In this document: in pieces, positions 11,505 to 24,534 of the stretch
How the letters are laid out: the number at the start of each line of letters is the position of its first letter
How positions within the stretch are numbered: position 1 is the stretch's first letter
Source of the DNA: Protula sp. h YS-2021
Taxonomy: Eukaryota; Annelida; Polychaeta; Sabellida; Serpulidae
Reading direction: 5' to 3'
Length of the DNA stretch: 64,000 bases
Assembly: GCA_949752745.1 (NCBI GenBank)
Contig: OX457027.1
Location: forward strand, 84,927,936-84,991,935
Translations under genes and position numbers: made by a program
Notes under the pieces: generated by a model
The model's database searches: none
What the model was told of the DNA's origin: nothing
Seen by the model: only the letters and a program-made list of their open reading frames with translations

Positions 11505-11594
11505 CCTTCGGGGAATCTCGTCTCAACGATTTAGACAGCCTTTGCAATGTTAAAAAATTCAGATTTTCGGTAGTGAATTCCCTAGTCATTTTGT
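11505..11594 (-). CDS. Exon-like 90-nt unit B
   Basis: Exactly 90 nt between ATTTTTGTTGCAG and GTAATC, phase 1 at both ends. It encodes KMTREFTTENLNFLTLQRLS then KSLRRDSPK. It shares the opening x-M-T-R-[KE]-F-[AT]-[AT]-T with unit A and the acceptor text with unit C. Function unknown. Confidence 0.35.
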
Positions 11595-11809
11595 CTGCAA
11601 CAAAAATGTAACTATGACGGCTGACGTGCCACATATTCCCTTGTATCTTATATCTCTGCACTTTTTTCTATAACTATATAAATATCTGTTCTTCACGCAT
11701 CTTCTCTGATCGTGGCTGGGTTGTAGGGAGGCTCTTTTTTTCCTTAGACTCCTTTTTTTTCTCCAGAACATTTAAAAAAGATGTGGATTTATATAAAATT
11801 GCATAATAC

Positions 11810-11899
11810 CGAAAGAGTGGAAGTTTTCTGAAAATGTAGTCTGTATTGGGACAGGTTGAACATCAGCTTCTGTAGCCGTATATTTGGTCGTCGTGTAGC
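11810..11899 (-). CDS. Exon-like 90-nt unit C
   Basis: Exactly 90 nt between CATTTTTGTTGCAG and GTATTA, phase 1 at both ends. It encodes YTTTKYTATEADVQPVPIQT then TFSENFHSF. The same frame is open upstream through a hydrophobic stretch (FWLYLCILQLLSLSIFVAG, 11986-11900) that looks like a signal peptide, so this unit could instead be the end of a first exon. Confidence 0.35.
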
Positions 11900-12580
11900 C
11901 TGCAACAAAAATGCTGAGGGAAAGCAACTGTAAAATACACAGATACAACCAAAACTGCCACTCCTCATATGTACCCCCAACCCTCTCCATCAACACGTTC
12001 TTATTTCTCTAATTAATATCAAATGCTGAATTGCTAAAAGGTACATGCATTGAGTTTGAAATAATTTTTGTGTCAATTACACAACTAAGATCTCGAGAAA
12101 AGATCTTTTGTTGTACTTTGACGTGATTTTCGGCGAAGGACACACTGTTAAATGTTGAAAGCACATGATGTAGTGCACAAACGAGAACCAAACTACTAAT
12201 ATAGCTAGCACAACAAAATTAACAGATTAGTAAGTTAACAGAGAGCTGGTAAAACTAGTGACAGCAACTCCAAAGAATGATGGGATTACACACTTTTCAG
12301 ATTTTCCAGATCATTCAAAAATACAGCAAACTTCCTACCAGCCAGAGAACTACTCCTGTGTCAACCACCGAGAATGTATGCGCGGAAGTTAGGAAACTTC
12401 ACCCACACCAGGCGTGGGTGGTGGTCGGTCAAGTGAAGCCTGACAGCGGAAACGTTGTCCCCAACCCCCATTCCCCGCCCCCTCACCTCCCACACGACCC
12501 AATCCTAGATATCGGTGGCCCAGGAGAAAAGTAATAAAATCGCAAATGCTAAGGGCAGAAAGCTTATCAAATGTGGGCTT

Positions 12581-12848
12581 TTCCAATCCAAGAATTGTAT
12601 TGTGTTGTTCTTTAGATCCCTTTCAACAGCTATGGTCATGTCGGGATCCCCCTGCCACATTATACTGAAATGGGACATTCCAGCCATCCTTCTAACCCTT
12701 ACATGTGGAGTGCCTCACAGGGTAGCAAGGATGAGTCCCAATTTTAAAGTCTTAGGTATGACTCGACCGGGGTTTGAACCCACGATCTTCCAGTCTCGAG
12801 GCGGACACTCTAACCACTACGCCACCGAGGCTGGTTCCAATCCAAGAA
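12581..12848 (-). mobile_element. tRNA-derived SINE, copy 1, with 14-bp TSD
   Basis: The minus-strand element runs 12834-12595 and is flanked by perfect direct repeats TTCCAATCCAAGAA (12581-12594 and 12835-12848). Its 5' head is tRNA-like: a box A region (TGGCGTAGTGGTTAGAGTG) and a box B (GGGTTCAAACC), followed by an unrelated body and an AACAC/AATAC-type tail. It would be mobilised by a LINE. The internal Pol III promoter appears intact. Confidence 0.88.
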
Positions 12849-12849
12849 A

Positions 12850-15800
12850 ATACCTCTTAAAAAGACCAGAGCCAGTTCAGTAATGATAACGGCATCGATT
12901 ATTTTACATTTTTAAAAGGACTTTTTGAAATAGTTTTGAAACACATGGATTTTCTTAATGTTCCACAGCTTATAAAGTATAATTAATAATGCGCAGGGTG
13001 TCGCTGATTCTACACATTTTCGACGGGAACAGCGCGTGTACACAAATCATTTTGTAAGACAGAGTTTTAATCGAAACCCTTACACGACAAAGCATTGACA
13101 GAAAAGAAATGAGCTTGTTTTTAAAATCTTGACTCCCTAACTAAATGCTGGATGCATTGGTATAAGTGGAGATTTTCCCGATAGGCGTAATAATTTTTGT
13201 GATACTTAAGAACCTAAGTTAATGAAGGAAAGGGCGCCTAAAGAACAGAATTGAGTGCAATAATATATATAATTTTTTAATGGACGTTCTGTCCGTTATA
13301 CTGAGGTTTTCTGAATAAGTAAACACCCCGGTTAACTATAAGGATGGATTCCCAAATTGGTCAATACAAAACACTATTTTTTTCCAGTTTATACGTCAGG
13401 CTGTAGAATTTATTTCTTCTGAAAGTTTACAAAGAAATTTGTGCAAGATTGTGTGAAACAAACGAAAAATTTTCCCCAAAATTACGCATTTAGAGCGGTT
13501 TCCAATTATGAAAAAAGGAACGATGCGTCAAAACTTTGAAATTAAACATTTACGTCGCTTGCTTTTGCACATGTAGATGCACAATTTTCATATGTGTTTA
13601 TAAGTGTTTGAAGTACAATGTATCAAAGGTTTAGTCACGTTTGCATTATTTGAAGAGCCAGGATAGAATGCTAAAACTAACATCCTTAGCATGACTTAAT
13701 CACACGATGCATATAAATTTCGATGCATGCATGACCTGGATTTATCTAAATTTGTCAGATCATTTGTGGATTAAGTACAGATAACAAAACACTGTCTTTC
13801 AGAATGAAGCGATTTGTTAAAGCTGAATCAAAATTATAATAAAATAATCACCCGATAATATATCAAAAAATCTAAATTCAGTGTTTCACAGATACGGATT
13901 AGGTTTTATAATAGCTCCAGTGCAGTTGGAGCAAATACAGTATGCCTTATTTTGACATGCCTATTGACTGAAAGTATTGAGAAATGTTGAGTGACCCTAC
14001 GGAAATTTTTACTGCTATCAGCATATAGGCATTCTATATATGATTGCAAGTGCTGATTATAATAAGATTCTTTTTAGTCAAGACCATTTTATGAGATAGC
14101 TGAAAAACTGTTGCGAAGATCGCACCAGTTATCTGGACTCGCCATGATGAAAATGCCACGTCGTTTAAACCAAGCTTCGCTTAAACCAAATGTCCAAGCT
14201 AGATCCGTTTTTGATCATCGAGACATCATCTCGACCCTTTTGTACAACAACGCTTTGGCACGCTGTGTCGTAACTATTCTAGTGCACAATCTTTCGATTG
14301 CACACAGAAATTTGGAGTTTGGTTTTTGAAATCCAGAGTGAGACTTTTAATCTGGATCGGAATTCGCTACAGCGAATTGTGTTTGAACTTGATCACAGAT
14401 AAAACATTAATATTAATTTCCCTGCATTTACATGTTGATACTTTTTGCCGGGTTTCAATTTCTATCACTACTTTAAATATCACATGACCTCATTGTTTCC
14501 CTTTTGTTTTTACATCGCCTTGCTTCAGGTGAAAATATTTGGGGAAACGATATGAGCATTTATGAATAGTGGTCGAAGACGATGGGGGTTGAGAATTGAC
14601 GAAAAACCCATCGACTACTCCAATAGTTTGCGAGCTTTTTACCACTGCGCCAGTGACTATTGGAGAATTTGCATGTCATGAGAGATGATGGTTCCAGGCA
14701 GCGGGTGAAGTTTTATGAGCTGCTGCCGGACCTTTCCCAGCAGCTGGCGGGTTTTTACGCCGTCGCCAAGACAACTGGAAAAAATGAGTCTACGTTGATC
14801 TGTAACACCTCAAGAGACTGCATTCATGGCAAGGCGAAAACGGCAATAAAGTATATGCACTTGAAATTACAGGAAAATATAACATTAATTTTTTATCTGT
14901 GTCCAGTTACGTATTTCGGAAAATCTCTTAATGTGGTAAAAATATCAGCTGCAGAAACAAATTACTATGGTCAAGAACAAGCGATCATAAATTGTCTAAA
15001 TCACAGGCCACAAAAACATCGTACCTTGAGTTACAACGTCAGTGAACTGTAAAATAGCTCGTGTTTCCAGTCCATTTAGATATGTCGCATTGAAAATGTT
15101 GTACAAAAAAGTAAAAATAATGCCAATTTATTCAAAAAGGATCGAGCGTGAGTCATATGTTTGAGCGAAGCCAGTTAAAATGTTTCCACAATCTTCAGCA
15201 TGGAGGATCCATGTAATCAAGAGGATTGATAATGGCGTTTTGGTGCATTACATACACTGCACAAAAGATACACACCGGATACTAAAGCCAATGTCAATTT
15301 TTAACTGATTCCTTTTGTACAAAGTTATTTTTTGCGCATGCACGCGGAACTTTAGCCAACGTATGCCTTACAATAGCAATGTTATCTCATTAAATAATTT
15401 TTCCGCATATTTTAGACATACTTGCTTTATTATTTTATGCCAGGAGCATCAAGCATTTCGGGGGTGGGGATGTGATTGGTTCGGTAGTCAAGGTCAATCA
15501 ACATTTCTCGAAGTTTTCATCAACTGGCATTCAAAAACGATAATGGCAGAATCCGTGAAGCAATATGCGTATCTTGATTCCCTACATTTGTACATATTAA
15601 TAATTACAGAGTAGTAAGCTAAGTATGGTAAAATATATGTGTCCATCTCACCAGTTATGCGTTTGTATTTGAATTTACTGATGATTCAAACAACAACTCC
15701 TACAGCGCTCGTCCTGGTTTCCTACACTTTTCAGCGTAGTCGTATTTGGACAGCTCTTTATCAATGAAAATCTTAAATCTCAAAGCAAAATTTGCAAATA

Positions 15801-16240
15801 TTGATCCATTTTCAGCAAAGTATTGTTCTGTTAATTGGGCCATGTCAAAAATGCAAAAAAATATAAATTTGCATATCTGATATAAATGTGTTTGCGATGT
15901 GTAAAGTTTTAAAACGGTGGGCCACATGGTCTCTGAGAACAGAATTCTAAGCTTACAAAATGTGTTAAGATTTATCTATTTTTTGAGAAAGTGTTAGTTT
16001 TAACAGTTACATGATGTTGCACATCTGCAAATATATGTTTCAATTGTACCTTTAAACAAATCCTTACACCCCAATGATTCCATACGTACACCCAAAGACT
16101 AAAACCCCCTCCGCTCAAAGAGTGACGACACAGAAATTGTGGTTGTAAAAAGCCTGGTGTACACGTAACATTGAGATAGAATGGATTTGAAATGTTATTG
16201 TAGGCTTCTAACAACGTCATTGGTTATTTTTTGTGTTTGA
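12850..16240. other. No confident gene; repeats and isolated short frames
   Basis: 13285-13445 resembles 36420-36560 (AATAAGT-AACAC ... GATTCC-AAA-T-G-TCA-TACAAAA). A plus-strand frame at 14660-15052 (130 codons) has a GC-richer first third (DDGSRQRVKFYELLPDLSQQ) but no recognised domain and no convincing splice sites. A smaller frame at 14111-14329 is also unassigned. The remainder is AT-rich with nothing I can name. Confidence 0.4.
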
Positions 16241-16880
16241 ATTTTGGCACATTATGGCACGCGTCGATACGCTTGTTACGTTTTAATGCGCACTTACTCT
16301 CTGGGAGGCGCTTTGATATATACTGAAATACTGTGGCACCCTGTGGCACACACTGATATCCTTTGACAAGATAGGACACTCCTACAGGTTTTGAAAAGAC
16401 AAAATATGGACACTTAGCAGGTTTAAGCATCCGCAGGTCAGATCCTCTAAATGCGTCCTCGCATACTATGACACGCGTAGATAGGATAAAATGCGTTCGA
16501 TACGTTTTGTGACGCTACGATACGGTTTTGCATATTTAGACGTCGGCGTGCTTTGGCATGCCATGGCACGACCTGGCACACTTCGACACTATTGCACGAT
16601 TGAAAACAATTCGACACACAATCGTACATTTTAATGCAATTTATGCTATGATAAGCTTAAATATAGTAGCATGCCTATAGTTGAATGCTATTACACGATC
16701 TGATACTTTACGATATATGACACACTTTTACACACTACGGCGAAGTCTAACAGGCTTGACACGTTGTGACGCTTGGACACTGACACGTTTTAACAAATTT
16801 TAACATGTCTGAATGCTCTGACATATTGCGATACGTTCTTACAAGTTAGAAACTGTATGACACGCTATGAAATTTCTGGA
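16240..16880. repeat. Degenerate short-period repeat of GACACG/GGCACG motifs
   Basis: Repeated words such as GGCACACT, GACACGTT, GATACG and CTTTGACA recur roughly every 10-14 bases without a fixed unit. It looks like an old, diverged satellite. Confidence 0.5.
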
Positions 16881-19225
16881 CAACTCATGCAACGGTGTGA
16901 CATTTTGACCGAATTTGGGATCCATTCACAATTCTCTATTTGGTTAAGAACCTTTTGAGGAAGACTATTGTCAAATTGCAAAGCATTCGGACCACCTTTT
17001 TGAACATTTTTCTCCTTCACTTTTCCCCATTTTTCTCCTTCACTTTTCCCCATTCTCCAACACCCACCAACCCCCCCCCCCCCGACCCCACCCCAAGCCC
17101 CGCCCCCCCAATGCATTAGCTTCACTTGACTGATCACCACTCACGGCTGATGCAAGAGAAGCCTCCCCTTCCCCACATACATCCTCGAGGTGACCAGGAA
17201 GTAGATCTCCCGCCAGTAGGAAATTTCCTGTCTTAAGGATGACTGAAAAACCTGAAGGTATGCACCTATCAAATCAATGAGGCAGCCGTCAGAAAAGATG
17301 TCATATAAGAAAAAGCTACCACCACAACAGAGAGTTAACGAAAATCAGAAAAGAACAGAAAAAGGTTAACAAACAAGGATAGGCTAGCCAAACTAATTAA
17401 AAACCAGAAACGAGAAATTAGTCGTCGAACAAACAGACATTAAATATGTCAATGCGCTCACCATGTCCGCGATACCAACGGCGATTAGATTGTAGATAAG
17501 AAAGACAAGTCAGGAAATAAAAATGTCCATGGACAGTGTGATCAGCCGAGATCTAGTTATGTGAGTACAAAATGACGTAGGAATGCCGAAATGTGGTACA
17601 AGCATTTTAATACCGCTTACTAAAAAGTCTGGCATTTACCCTATCCCTGGCGGATCATCAAAAAATAATTTCCAGGGGAGACAAAGCCTTTGAAAGCAAT
17701 ATGGCTGAAAGTACACGTAGAAGAAGTCTTTTTCAACAAGAATGTCGGTGGGCCAACAGCGAACATTACACAAATAAAAAGAATTTTGAAAATATAGTTT
17801 TGGAAGAATAACTCTCTTGCACCATTGTTGTTAAATTTGAAAGTAATAGTACCAAATCTGTGGGAGGAGCAGCATTGTTTGGGTTTTATTAAATTTATCT
17901 GCTAAAAAATGTACCTTGTGTGGGACTTGAACTCACCTCTAACTTCTGAAGCGAAAGTGCTACACTTACGATTAAACTCTTCCGAACAAATATCGCTTAG
18001 TGACGGAACACATAGTAACAACCTTTTATGATTATCTCAGCCAGTTTGGCACATTTTGGACTAGTACCAAAAGAAAAAAGAAAAGGCAGATGGAGAAACT
18101 TTAGGGAACATTTTCATCAAAATACAAAATGATCGGACAATACTTATAACGAGAGTAGTATTTTTGTGTTTTCTATAATTTGACAGGTTTTGGTCAATAT
18201 TGTGGTCAATATTAAACCAATCCCCAAACAAAATACAAGTATAGTGGTGAATTTGCTCTAAAATATTTGGAGTGTTTTTACTCTAAAATTTGTCCGTTTT
18301 TGAACCAATGTCACATAATAAAGCAGTCTGTGTGTACCATAGTGCCAAATTTCAAAACAATCGGAACAAAAACTCCTAGGCTAAGAAAAAATGCCATTTA
18401 TTCATTTTTGGCGTGTTATGAAAAATTTTAAAGCCATCCGATTAAAATTCTCTGAAAAGAAGCATTCCTAAATTTTTCTCCAACACGTTTTTCAAAATGC
18501 CAACATTCAACGCATTTTTCTTGCAATGATTCTAGTATTTTGTTCAAGAGGAAACTATCCAGGGAACATTCTTACAAAATGTAAAAGTATTCCAGTTTCT
18601 AGTGTGGCTGAAAAGCTTACATAAACAGAAGACGAATGCCCCCTATTGATCTGAACAGACCAGTGCGACGAAGTGGATTGGTAAAAAAAGATTAGTAAGG
18701 AATAGTCAGGAAACAGAAATAGATTAGTCTAGGATAAAACACCAAAATTACCACCAGAAACGAGTCGAAGGGCAAACAGTAAAAACAGTTGAGACATGCA
18801 TTCCTTCACCACGAGCCAGGTAGTACAGGGGTTAGATTCTATATAATTCTGTAGCTAAAATCTACAGGCATGCTGACGAATACAGCATCGTTCCAATGCC
18901 CAAAACAAAACTCTTAGGAAAAATCAACAAGATTAGGGAAAAAACAAAATTGACTAAGGGCAAAGCCAAGGTTACATTACCTCAACTAGCCCTACAGTCT
19001 TTCAAAAATTGAAACTATGTAAGAGGAAATTGTACACAGCTGCAAAATGGAAGACATTACGAAGATGGAAGGAGAAACCTACCAGTTTTGACAAAATTTG
19101 TAGAGAGGAAGCGGACTGAATCTATGGTACGAGCAGCATTATTTGTGGTTCTCGTAAAACTATCTGATTTTTTCAAATAGTTGGCCAGTTTTTGCAATGC
19201 CGAAAGGATAAATTGTACAACTCCA
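16880..19225. other. Dispersed repeats, no gene
   Basis: 16990-17110 is pyrimidine-rich with a C run at 17073-17083. 17915-17985 (minus) is a worn tRNA-like head (TAGCACTTTCGCTTCAGAAG ... GTTCAAGTCCC). A degenerate hairpin followed by AAAAAAG is near 18655-18690. The block matches the repeat text at 1-470 and 8.8-9.0 kb. Confidence 0.4.
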
Positions 19226-19227
19226 CT

Positions 19228-19483
19228 GAAAATCCGTTTGAAAGAAAGAAAGAAAGAAAGTTAAGGAAGGGCGGAAAGACGGAAGGAAGGAAGGAAGGGC
19301 GGAAGGAAGGAAGAAAGGAAGGAAGGAAGGTAGGAAGGAAGGAGGGAAGGAAGGGCGGATGGGCGGAAGGAGGGAAGGAAGGAAGGAAGGAAGGTAGGAA
19401 GGAAGGAAGGGCGAAAGGGCGGAAAGAAGGAAGGGCGGGATGGAAGGAAAGAAAGAAAGAAAGAACGAAAAGGAAAGAAAGTT
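19228..19483. repeat. (GGAA)n / (GAAA)n microsatellite
   Basis: About 250 bp of purine tetranucleotides with interspersed GGGCGG. It gives long artefactual frames on both strands (Lys/Glu/Arg-rich and Leu/Ser/Pro-rich). Confidence 0.95.
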
Positions 19484-19499
19484 TTTAATTTTTCGGATA

Positions 19500-22315
19500 G
19501 TTTTGCTCAAACCGGTTTATAGCCTTATATGTCGACATCACTGATAATTTTAAACATGTGATAATTATAATTTCGCATACAGACCTTACAGCTCTTAGCC
19601 ACTCTCATTTTACCCTCTTGCTTCGCAGCAACAGCGCCAACCAGCAGACTCACCAGGCACCACACAGTGTTTGTGATGAAGCGTCAAGTACCAGTGTTGG
19701 TATTTTTCTGCAATATTCTGGCCATTTAATCCAAGTCACCAAAAAATACACCCTGGGTGCAGCACCAGAAACTCTCAGGTGGAATAGTATCTGTAGTTTT
19801 CCATCACACACTTGTATACAGACTTGCAGGTACAGAGGGGTGCAAAATGTGAAACAATACCCCTTCCTTGTGTACAAACACGAACCGGCCTAAATTCATT
19901 TGGACATCATGGCGAAAAACCTGATGTCCTGCTAGTTTATGGCTGGGGACCTGATAGCCGGGGTAAAGCTTAATAAAGCGTTATTCAGATTACCGTTAAG
20001 TTTTTATTGCTTAGGGGGAGGTTTTGCCTTAAATTCATTTGAGGTCTTTATGACAGGGGGCATTATGGCTGGTATAAGCTCAAAAAGGCGTTAATTTACT
20101 CATTACGCATTTTGGTTTTTGGACGCTTTGGAATTAATTCGTTTGGAGAGCTTATGAATGAGGATTTAATGGTCGGGTAGCTATTCTACCTGGGACGTCT
20201 TTTCCTGGATTCGTTTGGGGAGCTAATGAACGAGAACCTTATGGTCGAGTACCTTTTCTACTGAGGATGTGTTGTCCCCTTTTCTGCCGAGGATGTGTTG
20301 TCCTGGGTTCCACGACAAATTTTGCATTTGGGATGTTTTGTCCCTATGTTCATTCTGAGGCCTTACGAGCATGGGACCTTATGTTTTGTCCTGGATTACA
20401 CTAATTTTGCTTTGGAGACGTTTTAGCGGATCCAAAGTATGGGAAATGAAGCATTCTGAGGCAACCAGTAAATTAAAGAATAAAAACCATTGAACCAATT
20501 TTTGGCGGATCGCCAAAAAGGTCATTTTTCAAGACAGGCCAGCCTAGAGAACAATCCTTCAAAATTGAAAAGGAATCCATTCAAAATTGTGGGAAAAACA
20601 TTTAGAAATTAGAAGCCAATAAATATAAAAAATGTTTCCCCATTTGGCCAATTTTGACGGATCACCAAAAAGTAATCTTTCAAGAGCGACCCATCAAACG
20701 AATATTGGTACAAAAATTTAAGAAAATCTGATCAAAATTGTGGGAAAAGCATTTTAAAAATTGGCAAACAAAAATTTTAAATGCCCCCCTCCCCCCATTT
20801 GGCCAACTTTTACTGGATCGCCCAAAAGGGTAACTTTTAATGAGAGGCCTACCTAGAAAATTTTCGTACAAAATTTGAAAGGAATCCGATCAAAACTAAA
20901 GGAGAAGAAGCATTTTAACAAAAATTTACATACGTATACGCAGACGACGGGTACCCCTCTATTGATGTGATAACACCAGCCCAACAAAGTCGACTGTTAA
21001 AAAAGTAATTCCGAGGTGGAGGCTTATGCCCACGCTTCAATTAAAACTGCACGAGAATATGCGTTTTAAAGAAATTTGGGTTTTGACCAAAAAATATATA
21101 ATCAGGTAAGTACGAATGATAACTATCTTTATCTAATATTTGAAGACAGTAAGGTCATTTTTCTGGTGTGAGTTTTACTGACTTTACTGTTCTTTGTCTG
21201 TTTTTCGCCATAATTGTCCCCAATTTTTTGGTCAACCACCAAAAAATAATTGCCAAGCAGGAATAAAGCTGCTACCGTTACTTGAAAATTCAAGATAGTA
21301 AGACTATTTTCCTGGAGTTTGTTAAGATTTTAACAAAATTATTTTGTTTTTTATCCAAAATTTCCGCCACTTATTGGCCAATGACCAAAAAAGTAATAGT
21401 CAGGTGTGAATTTTTCACTAAATCCTAAGAAGACGTCTTAACGTTTATAAGAAAATTAGTTTTCAGTCAATATTTTCGATCAATATGTGGCAATTCGACA
21501 AAAAAAATTGCCAGTTGTGCAATTATGTTCCCTGCCTTCAGTCAAATTTTAAGGCCTTTCAATAAATTTCCGAAAGAGAATACATCTGCAGCAAAAATTT
21601 CAATTTAGTCACAAAACAGTAAGAGTAGAGATTAAACTACATTTTTATCACATTAAAGCCTCCTCTGACGTAGGTTTAGATTTTAATAAAAACAGATTTT
21701 CACTTGTATCCCCCCCCCCCCACATACGCCAATCACCAAAAAGTAGTGGCCAGGTAGGTAGTAATTCATTCTACCTACACCTAAAATTTCAAGATAATAA
21801 GACTATTTTCCTGGAGTTTGTTAAGCTTTTACGAAAATAATTGCTTTATCGCCAATATTTTATCAAATTATCGGGCAAGGCCAAATTAAGCAACGGCAAG
21901 GTGCACACTTATGCACCCTACCTTCCATCAAAATTTTAGAACGTTTCCTTGAAAACCATAAAACGCAGATATGCTTTGAAAATTGGTTTTTGGTAGTAAT
22001 AGTAAAAGTAATAGCCAAGTATGTATTTATGTCGGCTGCCATACATTTAAAGACATTCGGGCTAAAAGCCCAGCGATTAAATGAGTAAGCTTAACAAGTT
22101 TGTCCAAGGACAATGTCCCAGCTTACGAAAAGCAATAAGACCGATTCCAGCGTGCATGAGCAAGGGAATGTCCCTGAAAAGTTGGGCTTCAAAAGATGAG
22201 ACGGCAAAAGGCTAGCTCAATAATTAGACCGATAAACACATACAAAGATTTGTTTCCTAGAAAAATGGGAAACAGATTTTTGCATCTCTTGTAGACTGTC
22301 CTAGATACCTTGGAA
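19500..22315. other. Degenerate repeats, no gene
   Basis: 19900-20460 shows diverged ~45-bp units (ATTCGTTTGGGGAGCTAATG type). 20460-20940 holds GGATCACCAAAAAGTAA-type text, followed by a degenerate hairpin and TTAAAAAAG at 20970-21005. 21000-22050 is the ~150-200-bp degenerate unit (TTTCAAGACAGTAAGGC ... TTTTTCGCCAATATTTCCGCC) that returns at 30.7-35.4 kb. A palindrome-like GTCCAAGGAC is at 22102. Confidence 0.45.
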
Positions 22316-22317
22316 CA

Positions 22318-23240
22318 ACGCTCGCATTTCGGACCAGTGCGCATATTTATGTAACTTGCCTCGGTTCTTATTCAGACAAGTGCGCATGTTTATTTAATTT
22401 GCGTTAAAGCGCGGCTCTCATTTTGGAACAGTGCGCATGTTTATTTAACTTGCGTTGATGCGCGATTCGCATTTCGGACTAGCACGCATGTTTATTTACC
22501 TTTTGTTGGTGAGCGGTTCTTATTTCGGATCAGTGCCCATGTTTATTTACCTTGTGTTGATGTGCGGTTCTTATTTCGGATCAGTGGGCATGTTTGTTCG
22601 CCTTGTGTTGATGTGCGGTTCTTATTTCAGACCAGTGCGCAAGTTTATTTAACTTGCGTCGATACGCGGTACCTACTTCAGACAAATGCACATGTTTATT
22701 ATACTTGCGTTGATGAGCGGTACTTATTTTAGACAAGTGCACAAGTTTCCTTAGGTTGCCGTGATGCGCAGTTCGCATTTCGGACCAGTTTGTATGTTTA
22801 TTTAACTTGCGTCGATGCACGGTGCTTATTCTGGACCTGTACATATGTTTATTTAACTTGCGTTGGTGGGCAGTTTGCATTTCGGACCAGTGCGCATGTT
22901 TATTCAACTTGCGTTGATGAGCAGTTCGAATTTTAGACCATTCCGAATGTTTATTTAACTTGCGTTGACGCGCGCTTCGAATTTCGGACCAGTGCGCATG
23001 TTTATTTAACTTGCGTTGATGCGCGGTGCTTATTTTGGACCAGTGCAAATATTTATTTAACGTGCGTCGATGCGCGGTTCTTATTTCAGGCCAGTGCGCA
23101 TAGTTCTTTAACTTGAGTTGATGCGCGGTTCTTATTCTGGACCAGTGCGCATGTTTATTTAAGTTGTGTTGATGCGTAGTTCTTATTTTGAATAGTGCGC
23201 ATGTTATTTAAGCTGCGTTAATGCACATTTCACAAAAAAG
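22318..23240. repeat. 51-bp minisatellite, about 18 copies
   Basis: The unit starts GCGCATGTTTATTTAACTTG and continues CGTTGATGCGCGG and TTCTTATTTCGGACCAGT. Since 51 is divisible by three, a 155-codon minus-strand frame stays open (17-residue HQRKLNKHAHWSEIRTA repeats). I regard that frame as a by-product. Confidence 0.9.
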
Positions 23241-23869
23241 GGCATACAGTTTTGGAACATCCTATCCAGAACACGGTACGATATTTGTCAAATAAAAATA
23301 TATATGTAAAAACTGGAATTTTTCTCCAATTTGTTTTTGAGATCAAAGAGAAGTGGAACTCCAAATTTAAATAAAGTCCTCTCTTATATACACTTATTTC
23401 GAGCCTATAGTTGCATACGAGCCTATAGTTGGATACAGCTTTTGGAAATTCCTATCCAGGGTGGTACTAGGCCAGCGTTTAATTAAAAATCAATAAATGA
23501 TCGGGTGAGGAATATCCAGACCCTGGATAGTCTACCCTGACAGGCGTACTCCAAATGCCCCGGTAAACTTCAAAGCGGGGGCTTCGTCAAAAACATGTGG
23601 ACCCTAATTAATTCTAATTTGCGTGGGAAAAATGAAAAAGAGGCTAGTGACGGGATCGTGTCTCAGTCATTTGTTCCTTTGAAGTTTTGTCTGGGACAGT
23701 ACTCACCATTATTTACAGTAGCATCACAACATTTGGTACAGTAACTATGACACAAAAACGTGCAACTTTAAGAGTTTGAGAGGTTTTGATCTTTGACATT
23801 GGCAGTGTTTTCTTGACCTTTGAAATTCTGTGGTGGCAAGTATTCAGCATCTATTAATGATACCATCTT

Positions 23870-24420
23870 ATCGCCGACCCGAAAAATATCATATTTTACG
23901 GTCAGAGAATTGATTTCTGCACTTTTGCACAAATTACAACATTCTTGCATTATCGCCCACTTATAAATGATCGGAGGCACCCATAACTAATATTCAAACC
24001 GGTCACATTACCAAAAGGAATCTTTTGCACTATGTTCCCTATTATCGCCCAATGCTCCTTACAAGAAAAAATATCATATTTATCATGTTTCCAAATCACA
24101 GGATTGATTCCTGCACTTTAAAAGCGAAAATTACAACTTTCTTGCATTATCGCCCAAATTTCTCTATTATCGCCCACCCGAAAAATATCACATTTATCAT
24201 ATTTTCAGGTCATACAATTGATTCCTGCACTTTTCAAGCGAAAATTGCAATTTTCTTGCATTATCGCCCAATTTCCCTATTATCGCCCACCCAAAAAATA
24301 TCATAATTATCATATTTTCGGGTCATAGAAGTGATTCCTGCACTTTTAAAGCGAAAATTACAATTTTCTTCGATTATCGCCCAATGTTCCCTATTATCGC
24401 CCACTTGAAAATATCATAGA
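23870..24420. repeat. ~112-bp tandem repeat, about 4 copies
   Basis: Marker text TATTATCGCCCACCCGAAAA, TATCATATTTATCATATTTT and GATTCCTGCACTTTTAAAGC recurs at spacings of about 111-114 bp. The first copy is spaced wider (about 190 bp). Confidence 0.8.
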
Positions 24421-24534
24421 ACTGACCCACTGATAACAAAATTACTGAAAAGACCAACCAGAAGTACTTGCATGTAATATAATGTGCCCCTCTGCAAACT
24501 GAAACTTTGCTTTTTTAAGAAGAAAAATGGAAAT

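Noticed and set aside
12009..12191. Fourth copy of the 90-nt exon-like unit
   Set aside because: There is an AG and a weakly similar peptide, but no GT at the expected distance and the alignment is offset.
14660..15052. 130-codon plus-strand frame as a gene
   Set aside because: No recognised domain, no start or splice context, and mixed composition. A possible transposase reading on the other strand also failed to hold up.
19160..19510. Lys/Glu-rich and Leu/Ser/Pro-rich frames
   Set aside because: Both strands of a GGAA/GAAA microsatellite; no gene signal.
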